Made by a program: the position numbers and the translations under genes | Shown: positions 1-5,383 of the stretch, in pieces | Position numbering within the stretch: the first letter of the stretch is position 1 | How the letters are laid out: every line of letters begins with the position of its first letter | The notes under the pieces: generated by a model | What the model saw: the letters and a program-made list of their open reading frames with translations, nothing else | Databases searched by the model: none | Told to the model about the DNA's origin: nothing | Assembly (NCBI GenBank): GCA_964386235.1 | Contig: CAYLSH010000109.1 | Coordinates: 1 to 5,390 of the forward strand | DNA from: RGIG8767 sp964386235 | Lineage (GTDB): Bacteria > Bacillota > Clostridia > Lachnospirales > Lachnospiraceae | Direction of reading: 5' to 3' | DNA: 5,390 nt

Positions 1-54
1 TTATAGCATACAAAGACCGCGACTTCCAGTGTTTTTATTATTTTTTTAAGAAGT
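1..54. other. Left-edge AT-rich tail, nothing assigned
   Basis: Beyond the stop at 55-57 the sequence is AT-rich (a run of T/A at 32-48) and then mixed. I see no hairpin good enough for an operon terminator. Two minus-strand frames run off the left edge for fewer than 20 codons, too short to judge. Confidence 0.4.
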
Positions 55-207
55 TTATGAACATAAATCATCTAGCGGAATAACTATTCTAAAAATATCG
101 TCATCTATAAATATCGGTCTCTTTCCCCAAAATACTGCTCTCAATTCTACTGTTACATCTTCGGAATCAACGAACTCAACTCCGGTGCATTCTTCGTAAT
201 GTCCCAT
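55..207 (-). pseudogene. Possible C-terminal remnant of an AlbA_2/HATPase_c_4-type ATP-binding protein
   Basis: A 50-codon frame runs from an ATG at 207 to a TAA at 55-57. Its first 55 nt overlap the end of the small PD-(D/E)XK gene in another frame. The second half, around residues 25-48 (WGKRPIFIDDDIFRIVIPL), looks like the conserved tail of COG2865-type proteins, in which a 'P-x-F-x-x-D-D-x-F-x-x-x-I-P-L' stretch ends the HATPase_c_4 domain; this is recognised from memory, not by search. No convincing ribosome binding site precedes the ATG, and the rest of such a protein (about 400 residues) is absent. I infer a truncated remnant at the edge of the restriction-modification cassette, with the homologous part probably starting near 150. 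It could instead be a genuine small overlapping gene. Confidence 0.35.
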
Positions 208-629
208 CTACCGACTCGCATCTTTTTGATTTTCTTGCCGTCACCAAAGTCAAGTAAATCCTCTCTTTTAAACGATACCAACAGTTTACGCAGACTTCCC
301 AAATCTGCCGATGTCAAAAGAAACGCTTCTTCCGGGTCAACCAATTTACAATACGCCCATAACTGTCCCAGATCCCTTAGCGTAAGCTTTGTTTTCTTGG
401 CTTCAATAAAGAATATCTTTACCTTATCCTTTTTCCGGGCAATCCCCAAAACATCAATCTGGATATCCACACCGTTAGCCATTTCATTCACAATATCGTA
501 TTTAGCCAGTGCTCTATCCAACCGCTCACTATGTGTATCTACGACAATGATTTCATGCCCTTTATATTTATCTGTCAAATACTGCTCAAGCCAAATTCGC
601 ATCGGCTCGTATAATTCTTCTTCTAACAT
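153..629 (-). CDS. Small PD-(D/E)XK-family nuclease, putative restriction subunit
   Basis: This 158-residue soluble protein has the core of the PD-(D/E)XK nuclease fold. A helix with conserved acids lies at residues 3-20 (Glu4/5/8). Asp59 follows in an I-D-V-L-G strand, then E76-A-K78 in the next strand (F-F-I-E-A-K-K), then a helix with Gln89 (D-L-G-Q-L-W-A-Y). The D-x16-E-x-K spacing and the Q-L-x-x-Y helix are typical of metal-dependent DNA endonucleases, so all expected catalytic residues are present. The ATG at 629 lies one base after the stop of the LAGLIDADG-like gene and has AGAGGA at 635-640 inside that gene, so translation is probably coupled. It is too short to carry a separate DNA-recognition domain, which suggests that it works with a partner, most simply the protein encoded just upstream. 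Nuclease fold: fairly sure. Role as the restriction cleavage subunit: inference. Confidence 0.8.
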   Translation of the reverse strand: MLEEELYEPMRIWLEQYLTDKYKGHEIIVVDTHSERLDRALAKYDIVNEMANGVDIQIDVLGIARKKDKVKIFFIEAKKTKLTLRDLGQLWAYCKLVDPEEAFLLTSADLGSLRKLLVSFKREDLLDFGDGKKIKKMRVGRWDITKNAPELSSLIPKM

Positions 630-630
630 C

Positions 631-1521
631 TTAGTCCTCTTTGTAACCTAAATCTTCTGCAATTTCTTTCCACGAATCGTAATGTTTGCCACGAATTTCC
701 TCAGGAATAAATTCATCATTCTCACCCGGATGAATCGGCTTTGTTTTCTTTTTACCCGTCAATTCCCAATAATATCTATGTGTCACATCACTCGTATGTT
801 TTCCTTGGCTTTCAATGAAAATCGTATGCTCATTTGCAAAGCTGTCTAATGCCTCTTTTTTATGTAATACAGCAAAGCCAATCGGCTGATATTCCACAGC
901 CCACACCTTGACCTGATGCTCCTTTTTCCAAAAATCCGGTTTCCCTTCATTATATTTCTTCAAGTTACCGTCTCGCATATTAGGATGTCCCCAGTCAATA
1001 TTCTGAACAGGAATATCTACGCTCTTTAGCAAATTGCAAAAATCAGATACAAGTTCCCAGTTCTGTGGTATTTCAAAATACACTCTATGGGCTTCTTTAT
1101 CAAAGAAATAGTTGCTGCGTCTGATATATCCGGTAACATCTGCAAAGCCTTTGATAAACTGTTTTCTCTCATCCAATGTAAAATCAAAGACTTCCGGTGA
1201 GATTCGTATATTGTCATGTGATGTTGCACCACCAATATAACGCATGATTTCACGCATGAGGTAATCTTCGTTGGATTTTCTGAATGAAACATACGACACA
1301 TTTGCACTTTGGCTAAATGTCAAACCGGTTCCAAGTAAAGGCTCTAATACTTCTCTTATATCAGTTATACTTGCCTTTACATAAATACCTACATCCTTTT
1401 GAAACTCTGTTTCTAATTTCTTATGAGGAATTTCAACAACTATTGTTGTTTCACTTGCTCCACGCTGCACTTCTCCATTGCCGGTTATCATCCCCAATAA
1501 ATATGCCATTTCATTATTCAT
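631..1521 (-). CDS. LAGLIDADG-fold protein with replaced catalytic acids, probable DNA-binding restriction component
   Basis: This 296-residue protein shows two diverged LAGLIDADG signatures about 115 residues apart, as in single-chain homing endonucleases: residues 7-17 (Y-L-L-G-M-I-T-G-N-G-E) and 122-133 (F-I-K-G-F-A-D-V-T-G-Y-I). In known enzymes the eighth motif position is Asp or Glu and binds the metal. Here it is Asn15 in motif 1 and Thr130 in motif 2, so cleavage by the usual mechanism looks unlikely while the DNA-binding saddle may remain. The C-terminal part (about 200-296) is charged and unassigned. I choose ATG 1521 because GAGGG at 1530-1534 sits 8 nt upstream; in-frame GTGs at 1530 and 1527 fall within or against that site. 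The start overlaps the upstream stop by 8 nt. There is no sign of a host intron or intein, so it is not an ordinary homing gene. Function is inferred from its place between two nuclease genes. Confidence 0.72.
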   Translation of the reverse strand: MNNEMAYLLGMITGNGEVQRGASETTIVVEIPHKKLETEFQKDVGIYVKASITDIREVLEPLLGTGLTFSQSANVSYVSFRKSNEDYLMREIMRYIGGATSHDNIRISPEVFDFTLDERKQFIKGFADVTGYIRRSNYFFDKEAHRVYFEIPQNWELVSDFCNLLKSVDIPVQNIDWGHPNMRDGNLKKYNEGKPDFWKKEHQVKVWAVEYQPIGFAVLHKKEALDSFANEHTIFIESQGKHTSDVTHRYYWELTGKKKTKPIHPGENDEFIPEEIRGKHYDSWKEIAEDLGYKED

Positions 1522-2533
1522 TCGCACCACCCTCTACTTTAAACGTAGCTTCCTTCATCTTCTCTGGTTTGAAAAATGTATCATATGGTGCATCAAACAC
1601 CATTACTTCAGGACTTTCTCCCTTAAGTATTTTTTCAAGATAGTCAATCTTTATCAAGTAATACTTTCCGGCTTCATCCTTCATTTTCTGCATTTCATTT
1701 GAAGTCATGGTAAACAATGCATTTTTCCTTTTACTTGCCTTAACTTCAATATATTTATTATCGCTTCCAAAAGAAATAATAATGTCGCAACCTTGTCCTA
1801 CGGATTTATCTTCCCATTCTTCGCCTATGCGCACGCCTTCATTAAACCATTCTATTGTATAGTTACCCGAAGCGCCGATTCCCAGCATACTGAGTAATGA
1901 TGCATCTTTTGCGGAAAGCATTTTATAAATATATGTCTCACCCAGCCACCCCAACTTAAACAGTTGCTCTCTTGTGAATGAACTCTTCATTTCCCCACTG
2001 TTTTTCGACTTTTTTCCACGGGATTTGCCTGTAGCTTTGGGGTGCACTATGCTCGGCTGCGGAAGATTATCTTCATTCATTTTTTCGGAAAGGTCCTGCA
2101 AAAAATCAGAATAAACCCTAAATCCTTTTTCAAAGTTCTTAATCTGATTAGCACCTTTGCGTCTGACCGAATCTCGTATTTTTTCAACATTTTGCGGTTT
2201 CTTAGTAAACTGAAAGCCATACTCATTGACTAATTCCGCAATAAAACTCGTATCATTAATACGATTCTTATATTTCACATCTAACTGCGTTGTCAGAAAA
2301 TCCGGACAACCTTCCGTATCACTCAAATAAATACGAAACTGATATCCAAATTTACTACCCGCTTTGGTTATATAGGGGAATTCGATTGAATACTTGTTAT
2401 GATACTCTTCCTTAAATTTTTTCAGTTTATCTGCCGGCACCGTTGCCTCAATCGTATCTATAACTCCCGGTTTAGCCAAATATCCTATAGTTTCAAACTT
2501 ATCTGCTTCTGATGGCCACTCTATTTTACTCAA
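1514..2533 (-). CDS. DUF3883 (NOV C-terminal) domain PD-(D/E)XK nuclease, putative restriction endonuclease
   Basis: The 339-residue protein has two parts. Residues 1-155 form an N-terminal region I do not recognise, with mixed strands and helices. A basic, Ser/Gly-rich linker follows at about 158-185. The C-terminal domain matches DUF3883/NOV nucleases: G-W-L-G-E at 195-199, then G248-x-D250 (Q-G-C-D-I-I-I), then E263-V-K265 (Y-I-E-V-K-A-S), then an F-T-M-T-S-N-E segment. The G-x-D...E-x-K set is the PD-(D/E)XK active site and appears intact. Such domains occur in many restriction and defence proteins, often at the C-terminus. I prefer the TTG at 2533 (M-S-K-I-E-W) because a near-perfect GGGAGAAGGGG (2542-2552) lies 8 nt upstream; the longer frame opening with a TTG at 2554 would put that site inside the gene. 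It starts 37 nt after the adenine methyltransferase stop. The N-terminal half may recognise DNA (inference). Confidence 0.8.
   Translation of the reverse strand: MSKIEWPSEADKFETIGYLAKPGVIDTIEATVPADKLKKFKEEYHNKYSIEFPYITKAGSKFGYQFRIYLSDTEGCPDFLTTQLDVKYKNRINDTSFIAELVNEYGFQFTKKPQNVEKIRDSVRRKGANQIKNFEKGFRVYSDFLQDLSEKMNEDNLPQPSIVHPKATGKSRGKKSKNSGEMKSSFTREQLFKLGWLGETYIYKMLSAKDASLLSMLGIGASGNYTIEWFNEGVRIGEEWEDKSVGQGCDIIISFGSDNKYIEVKASKRKNALFTMTSNEMQKMKDEAGKYYLIKIDYLEKILKGESPEVMVFDAPYDTFFKPEKMKEATFKVEGGANE
1530..1534 (-). promoter_or_regulatory. Ribosome binding site deciding the LAGLIDADG-protein start
   Basis: GAGGG on the minus strand lies 8 nt before ATG 1521, inside the last codons of the DUF3883 gene. 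It supports ATG 1521 rather than the GTG codons at 1530 and 1527. Confidence 0.65.
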
Positions 2534-2541
2534 TACAAACA

Positions 2542-2552
2542 CCCCTTCTCCC
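2542..2552 (-). promoter_or_regulatory. Strong ribosome binding site deciding a TTG start
   Basis: GGGAGAAGGGG on the minus strand is followed by 8 nt and then TTG at 2533-2531. This makes TTG the probable start of the DUF3883 nuclease gene and removes seven residues from the longest possible frame. Confidence 0.7.
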
Positions 2553-2570
2553 AATTAACGTATGCAAAAC

Positions 2571-3974
2571 TTATGCAGTAACACAAGAGTCCCCATACCA
2601 CTTTCTGGCGCTAATCTTTCGCATTTCCTTCTCAATATGGTTTTTGTCATTTACATTAAGCTGATATATTTCGTAAACAATATCATTCAGTTCCTCATTT
2701 AATTTGAACCATTCTTCATCCATATATTTTACTGTTTCCATTTTGTTGACAATATCTACCACTTTCTCAAAAGCAGCATCATCAACAACAATCGGAATAT
2801 CATTTAAATATTTAGCATCTGTATGTATGGTCAAACGGGAATTATTAAAACCAAAACGAATAAGGAAATAGTTACACACTCTTGAATGCAACAATCCTAA
2901 TACATATTTACACATTTTCGTATTTTCTAATTTTATTGTTGTTACTGTTTCAGATGGTTTTAAATTGCCACCGAAACTAGCCGTAATACCTGCTTCCGCA
3001 CTAAAGATATTTTGAATAAAAATCTGATTCCCTTCGTTCGGAACTTCTAAATCTTTAAAACCAAACTTCCTTATCTGTTTTCCTCTGATGGCGTCCTTGG
3101 ACTTGTCACGTCCTCTACGAATGTTTTCTGCACACACCTCACCCAACTGCCCATAGGATTCCTTTAGTTTATTATAAATAGGCACCTCATTATTACCTGT
3201 AAATACAATAATTTCATCGGTATAGTAGTCTTGAGGAATTTCAGACATAAAGGTTATTGTCCCCTTGTTATACTGATAAAACTTAATTTTGTTATCCGCT
3301 GCATATTGATTCTGGAATGTCAGAACAATCTGCTCACCTCGTACTGTTTTAAAATGAATTCCCAACTCAATAACAGATACCAATCTTTTTTCTTTGAGCA
3401 GTTTCTTCCTGAGTTTCTTGTACGACGATATATGCAACAAATTTTTCGGAATAATAAAGGAAATATAACCATCTTCTTTCGCAATCTCAAATGCTCGGTA
3501 TATTGCCGCAACAAACAAATTATTTCCGGAATCCTTCACAGTCTGTGCAAATTCCGGTGTTGTCACAATATCCACTCCATTGCCGATCGGTGCATATGGC
3601 GGATTTCCAATTACATAATCAAAAGCCTTCCTACGAACCTTCTTTAAAATAGCTTTTCCGTCTTTTCCTAAGGTGTCCATTCTGTAAATATGCTCCAGCC
3701 CGGTAAGGGATTTACATTTTCTCACGGTTTTTAAATCAAAGTCACATCCGGTAATATCCGTATATCCCTTTTGTTCCAGACAATGCAAAAAACTTCCGGT
3801 TCCACAGCTGGGATCAATAATAGAGGCTTCTTTTGGCATATCCAAAAAATCAATAATTGCATTTGCCAGTTCTATATCTGTATAAAATATACCATTGTTC
3901 TTTTTGAAGTCTTCATCTAAAGAGTTTTCATATGTCAAACTATTTTCTGAAAACAAACTATTATTCTTGTTCAT
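2571..3974 (-). CDS. N6-adenine DNA methyltransferase, Eco57I/TaqI-like
   Basis: This 467-residue enzyme should transfer a methyl group from S-adenosylmethionine to the N6 of adenine in its target site. Motifs are in the gamma-class order: G-I-F-Y-T at 28-32 (motif X region), D-P-S-C-G-T-G-S-F at 54-62 (motif I, SAM binding), G-C-D at 76-78 (motif II) and the catalytic N-P-P-Y at 124-127 (motif IV). The C-terminal half carries a target-recognition region; its L-G-L-L-H-S-R...N-D-I-P-I part (about 355-390) looks like the TaqI_C-type domain. No nuclease domain is fused, unlike Eco57I itself. ATG 3974 is chosen because GGGAGAA (3980-3986) lies just upstream; the longer frame from 3995 would put that site in the coding region. 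The start overlaps the m5C methyltransferase end by 14 nt, indicating coupling. Complete, and very likely the host-protecting partner of the nucleases downstream. Confidence 0.93.
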   Translation of the reverse strand: MNKNNSLFSENSLTYENSLDEDFKKNNGIFYTDIELANAIIDFLDMPKEASIIDPSCGTGSFLHCLEQKGYTDITGCDFDLKTVRKCKSLTGLEHIYRMDTLGKDGKAILKKVRRKAFDYVIGNPPYAPIGNGVDIVTTPEFAQTVKDSGNNLFVAAIYRAFEIAKEDGYISFIIPKNLLHISSYKKLRKKLLKEKRLVSVIELGIHFKTVRGEQIVLTFQNQYAADNKIKFYQYNKGTITFMSEIPQDYYTDEIIVFTGNNEVPIYNKLKESYGQLGEVCAENIRRGRDKSKDAIRGKQIRKFGFKDLEVPNEGNQIFIQNIFSAEAGITASFGGNLKPSETVTTIKLENTKMCKYVLGLLHSRVCNYFLIRFGFNNSRLTIHTDAKYLNDIPIVVDDAAFEKVVDIVNKMETVKYMDEEWFKLNEELNDIVYEIYQLNVNDKNHIEKEMRKISARKWYGDSCVTA

Positions 3975-5043
3975 AATAATTCTCCCATATTTCATTTGCT
4001 ATTGCTTCTGCCATCAACGGCGGTACTGCATTACCAATTTGGCTTCTTATGTAAAATTTACTTCCGTAAAAAACAAAACTATCATCAAAGCTCTGTATTC
4101 TCGCCGCTTCCCTTGGGGTAATCGCTCTATTTAACTCAGGGTGTGAATTTGTACCATTGGACGGAGTATCAAATCTTGTATCAATGGTCGGTGACACAGT
4201 GTCCCAAACCAATCTTCCCCAAGTTGTATTAAACTTCTGTTTTCCCCACATTTCTTCCGGCAAATATTCTTTACCTTTTTCAGGTGGAATCATCGCAAGT
4301 TTCTGTAAGGCAACTTCCGAATGTGCAGATGCCTTATGGTTATACAGTTTTTTGCTATTTCTTCGCATCAATCGCTGGTAATCTGTCTGAGCCTCTGTAA
4401 TATAATCAAGTTCAAAATCACCTTCTGCCGATGCCAGATATGCCAAATCCGAAATCGCATCCCTAACAGTAACAATATCATCCGTTCCAACCGGCAAAGG
4501 AACTTTTTTACTCTTGGAACAAATAAAAATTGCTCGCTCTCTCGCTTGCGGAACGCCAAACCTCTTTGCGTTCAGAATTCCATATGAAACATTATAACCC
4601 AACTTCTCTATGTAAGCTAAAATCTCATCTTTAAACCAACCACCGGCAGTTGACAAAAGACTTTTTACATTTTCAATGACAAATACTTCCGGCTGAACCG
4701 CTTCAACTATATGCAAATACTCTTTAAAAAGATAATTCCTCGGATCATCCAATCCCAACTTTTTACCTTTCATGGAAAATCCCTGACAAGGCGGTCCGCC
4801 TATTATCATATTCACTTTTGCCGCCTTCGATTTTTCAATTATATCCTTTTTAATATTTTCATCTGTTATATCACCTGTAACAACAATTGCTTCCGGCATA
4901 TTCTTTTTAAACGTATCTGCTGCTTTTGCATTAAAATCCAACGCCACTGCTGTCTTAAAATGGTCATTTCTATGCATTCCATAAGAAAAACCGCCAGCAC
5001 CACAGAACAAATCCAATATTCTAAATTCAGCGATTTTATTCAT
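3961..5043 (-). CDS. DNA (cytosine-5-)-methyltransferase
   Basis: This 360-residue protein is a full-length C5-cytosine DNA methyltransferase of usual size. The ordered motifs are visible: L-D-L-F-C-G-A-G-G-F-S at 10-20 (motif I, SAM binding), G-G-P-P-C-Q-G-F-S at 82-90 with catalytic Cys86 (motif IV), E-N-V at 124-126 (motif VI), Q-A-R-E-R at 166-170 (motif VIII), R-A-I-T-P-R-E-A-A-R-I-Q-S-F at 306-319 (motif IX) and Q-I-G-N-A-V-P-P at 335-342 (motif X). The variable region between VIII and IX (about 180-300) is one modest target-recognition domain, so a single recognition sequence is expected; I cannot read the sequence it recognises. ATG 5043 has AAGGTGG (5051-5057) 7 nt upstream. It is the first gene of the operon, so modification would be expressed before restriction, as is common in such systems. 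All catalytic residues are intact. Confidence 0.96.
   Translation of the reverse strand: MNKIAEFRILDLFCGAGGFSYGMHRNDHFKTAVALDFNAKAADTFKKNMPEAIVVTGDITDENIKKDIIEKSKAAKVNMIIGGPPCQGFSMKGKKLGLDDPRNYLFKEYLHIVEAVQPEVFVIENVKSLLSTAGGWFKDEILAYIEKLGYNVSYGILNAKRFGVPQARERAIFICSKSKKVPLPVGTDDIVTVRDAISDLAYLASAEGDFELDYITEAQTDYQRLMRRNSKKLYNHKASAHSEVALQKLAMIPPEKGKEYLPEEMWGKQKFNTTWGRLVWDTVSPTIDTRFDTPSNGTNSHPELNRAITPREAARIQSFDDSFVFYGSKFYIRSQIGNAVPPLMAEAIANEIWENYYEQE
3980..3986 (-). promoter_or_regulatory. Ribosome binding site deciding the adenine methyltransferase start
   Basis: GGGAGAA on the minus strand lies 5 nt before ATG 3974, within the end of the m5C methyltransferase gene. The upstream in-frame ATG at 3995 has no comparable site. 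Confidence 0.7.
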
Positions 5044-5085
5044 AGTAATTCCACCTTCAAATCTTTTATCGTATCTTTGACACTC

Positions 5086-5098
5086 TTATTCTATCATA
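5086..5098. repeat. 13-bp direct repeat, copy 1 (promoter-proximal)
   Basis: TTATTCTATCATA on the plus strand (TATGATAGAATAA on the minus strand) occurs here and again at 5272-5284. The copy here contains the proposed extended -10 of the operon. Confidence 0.6.
5088..5096 (-). promoter_or_regulatory. Probable extended -10 promoter of the restriction-modification operon
   Basis: On the minus strand TGATAGAAT combines a TGn extension with a good -10 hexamer (TAGAAT, one mismatch to TATAAT), 45 nt before the first ATG. The best -35 candidates (such as TGAATA with an 18-nt spacer) match poorly, so this would depend on the extended -10. Transcription would start near 5081 and give a leader of about 38 nt. 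A second copy of the same motif lies upstream at 5274-5282. Confidence 0.45.
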
Positions 5099-5271
5099 AG
5101 TATCTGTCCAATATTCAGTACTCATAACATCTTCTGACCATGCATATGACTTATGTACTGCATTTCTTTTACAATTACATTCACTTCATTTCATATGCGT
5201 TGCCATCAGTAATTGTCATTTCAAATTTCTTACTGTACATCCATCTTTTTCAGACGAATTTAAAGTCCAAA

Positions 5272-5284
5272 TTATTCTATCATA
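5272..5284. repeat. 13-bp direct repeat, copy 2 (distal)
   Basis: Exact second copy of TTATTCTATCATA, 186 nt from the first and about 38 nt upstream of the divergent plus-strand -35 box. It could be a second minus-strand -10, a regulator binding site shared by both promoters, or chance in AT-rich DNA. Confidence 0.5.
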
Positions 5285-5321
5285 TTTGGCAAGATTTCGG
5301 AAGTTTGAAGTTGATTATTAT

Positions 5322-5350
5322 TTGTCAGAGAAAAAAAGATGTGCTAGAAT
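5322..5350 (+). promoter_or_regulatory. Strong sigma-70/SigA-type promoter facing right
   Basis: TTGTCA (5322-5327) is separated by exactly 17 nt from TAGAAT (5345-5350), with TG at 5342-5343 giving an extended -10. The A/T-rich stretch upstream (about 5311-5321) could help as an UP element. It is placed about 34 nt before the ATG of the divergent gene. Confidence 0.7.
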
Positions 5351-5371
5351 TTAATATAAATACGAATTATC

Positions 5372-5377
5372 GGAGGG
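5372..5377 (+). promoter_or_regulatory. Ribosome binding site of the divergent gene
   Basis: GGAGGG lies 6 nt before ATG 5384. An ATG at 5378 directly abuts the site and is too close to be the start. Confidence 0.65.
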
Positions 5378-5383
5378 ATGGAC

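Larger units (their letters stand above)
5044..5383. other. Divergent intergenic control region with two tiny minus-strand frames
   Basis: These 340 nt separate the operon from a divergent plus-strand gene. Besides the promoters and the direct repeat, two short minus-strand open stretches are visible. One starts at ATG 5240 and ends at TGA 5181-5183 (19 codons, M-Y-S-K-K-F-E-M-T-I-T-D-G-N). The other is open from about 5180 to TAA 5066-5068, contains a possible ATG at 5125 and ends D-T-Y-D-R-I-R-V-S-K-I-R. They lie in different frames and neither has a good ribosome binding site. They could be leader peptides or a decayed small gene, but length alone does not prove coding. No tRNA, terminator hairpin or CRISPR repeat is seen. 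Confidence 0.5.

Noticed and set aside
1..60. Terminator for the minus-strand operon
   Set aside because: ACTTC and GAAGT can pair across about 23 nt of A-rich loop, but there is no G/C-rich stem and no U-run on the right side for the minus strand.
199..651. Long plus-strand open frame (150 codons) opposite the small nuclease gene
   Set aside because: It is antisense to a protein with a clear nuclease core, has a Ser/Ile/Phe-rich composition typical of an opposite-strand shadow, and shows no motif.
1026..1307. Minus-strand 93-codon frame inside the LAGLIDADG-like gene
   Set aside because: It is out of frame with a larger supported gene and has no ribosome binding site or recognisable sequence.
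631..1521. Free-standing homing endonuclease, intron or intein inserted in the operon
   Set aside because: The gene sits in phase with neighbouring overlaps and interrupts no other gene; there are no intein splice motifs and both catalytic positions are replaced.
153..5043. DISARM-type defence island (it too combines methyltransferases with other genes)
   Set aside because: No DrmA-like helicase, DUF1998 (DrmB) or phospholipase D (DrmC) protein is present; the nucleases are PD-(D/E)XK proteins.
4711..5127. Plus-strand open frame of 138 codons across the start of the m5C methyltransferase
   Set aside because: The translation is rich in Phe, Cys, Ile and His without motifs and lies opposite motifs I-IV of a certain gene.
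5242..5341. Inverted repeat CATCTTTTT (5242-5250) / AAAAAGATG (5333-5341)
   Set aside because: The arms are 9 nt of low-complexity A/T sequence 82 nt apart; this is expected by chance and fits no terminator or operator layout.
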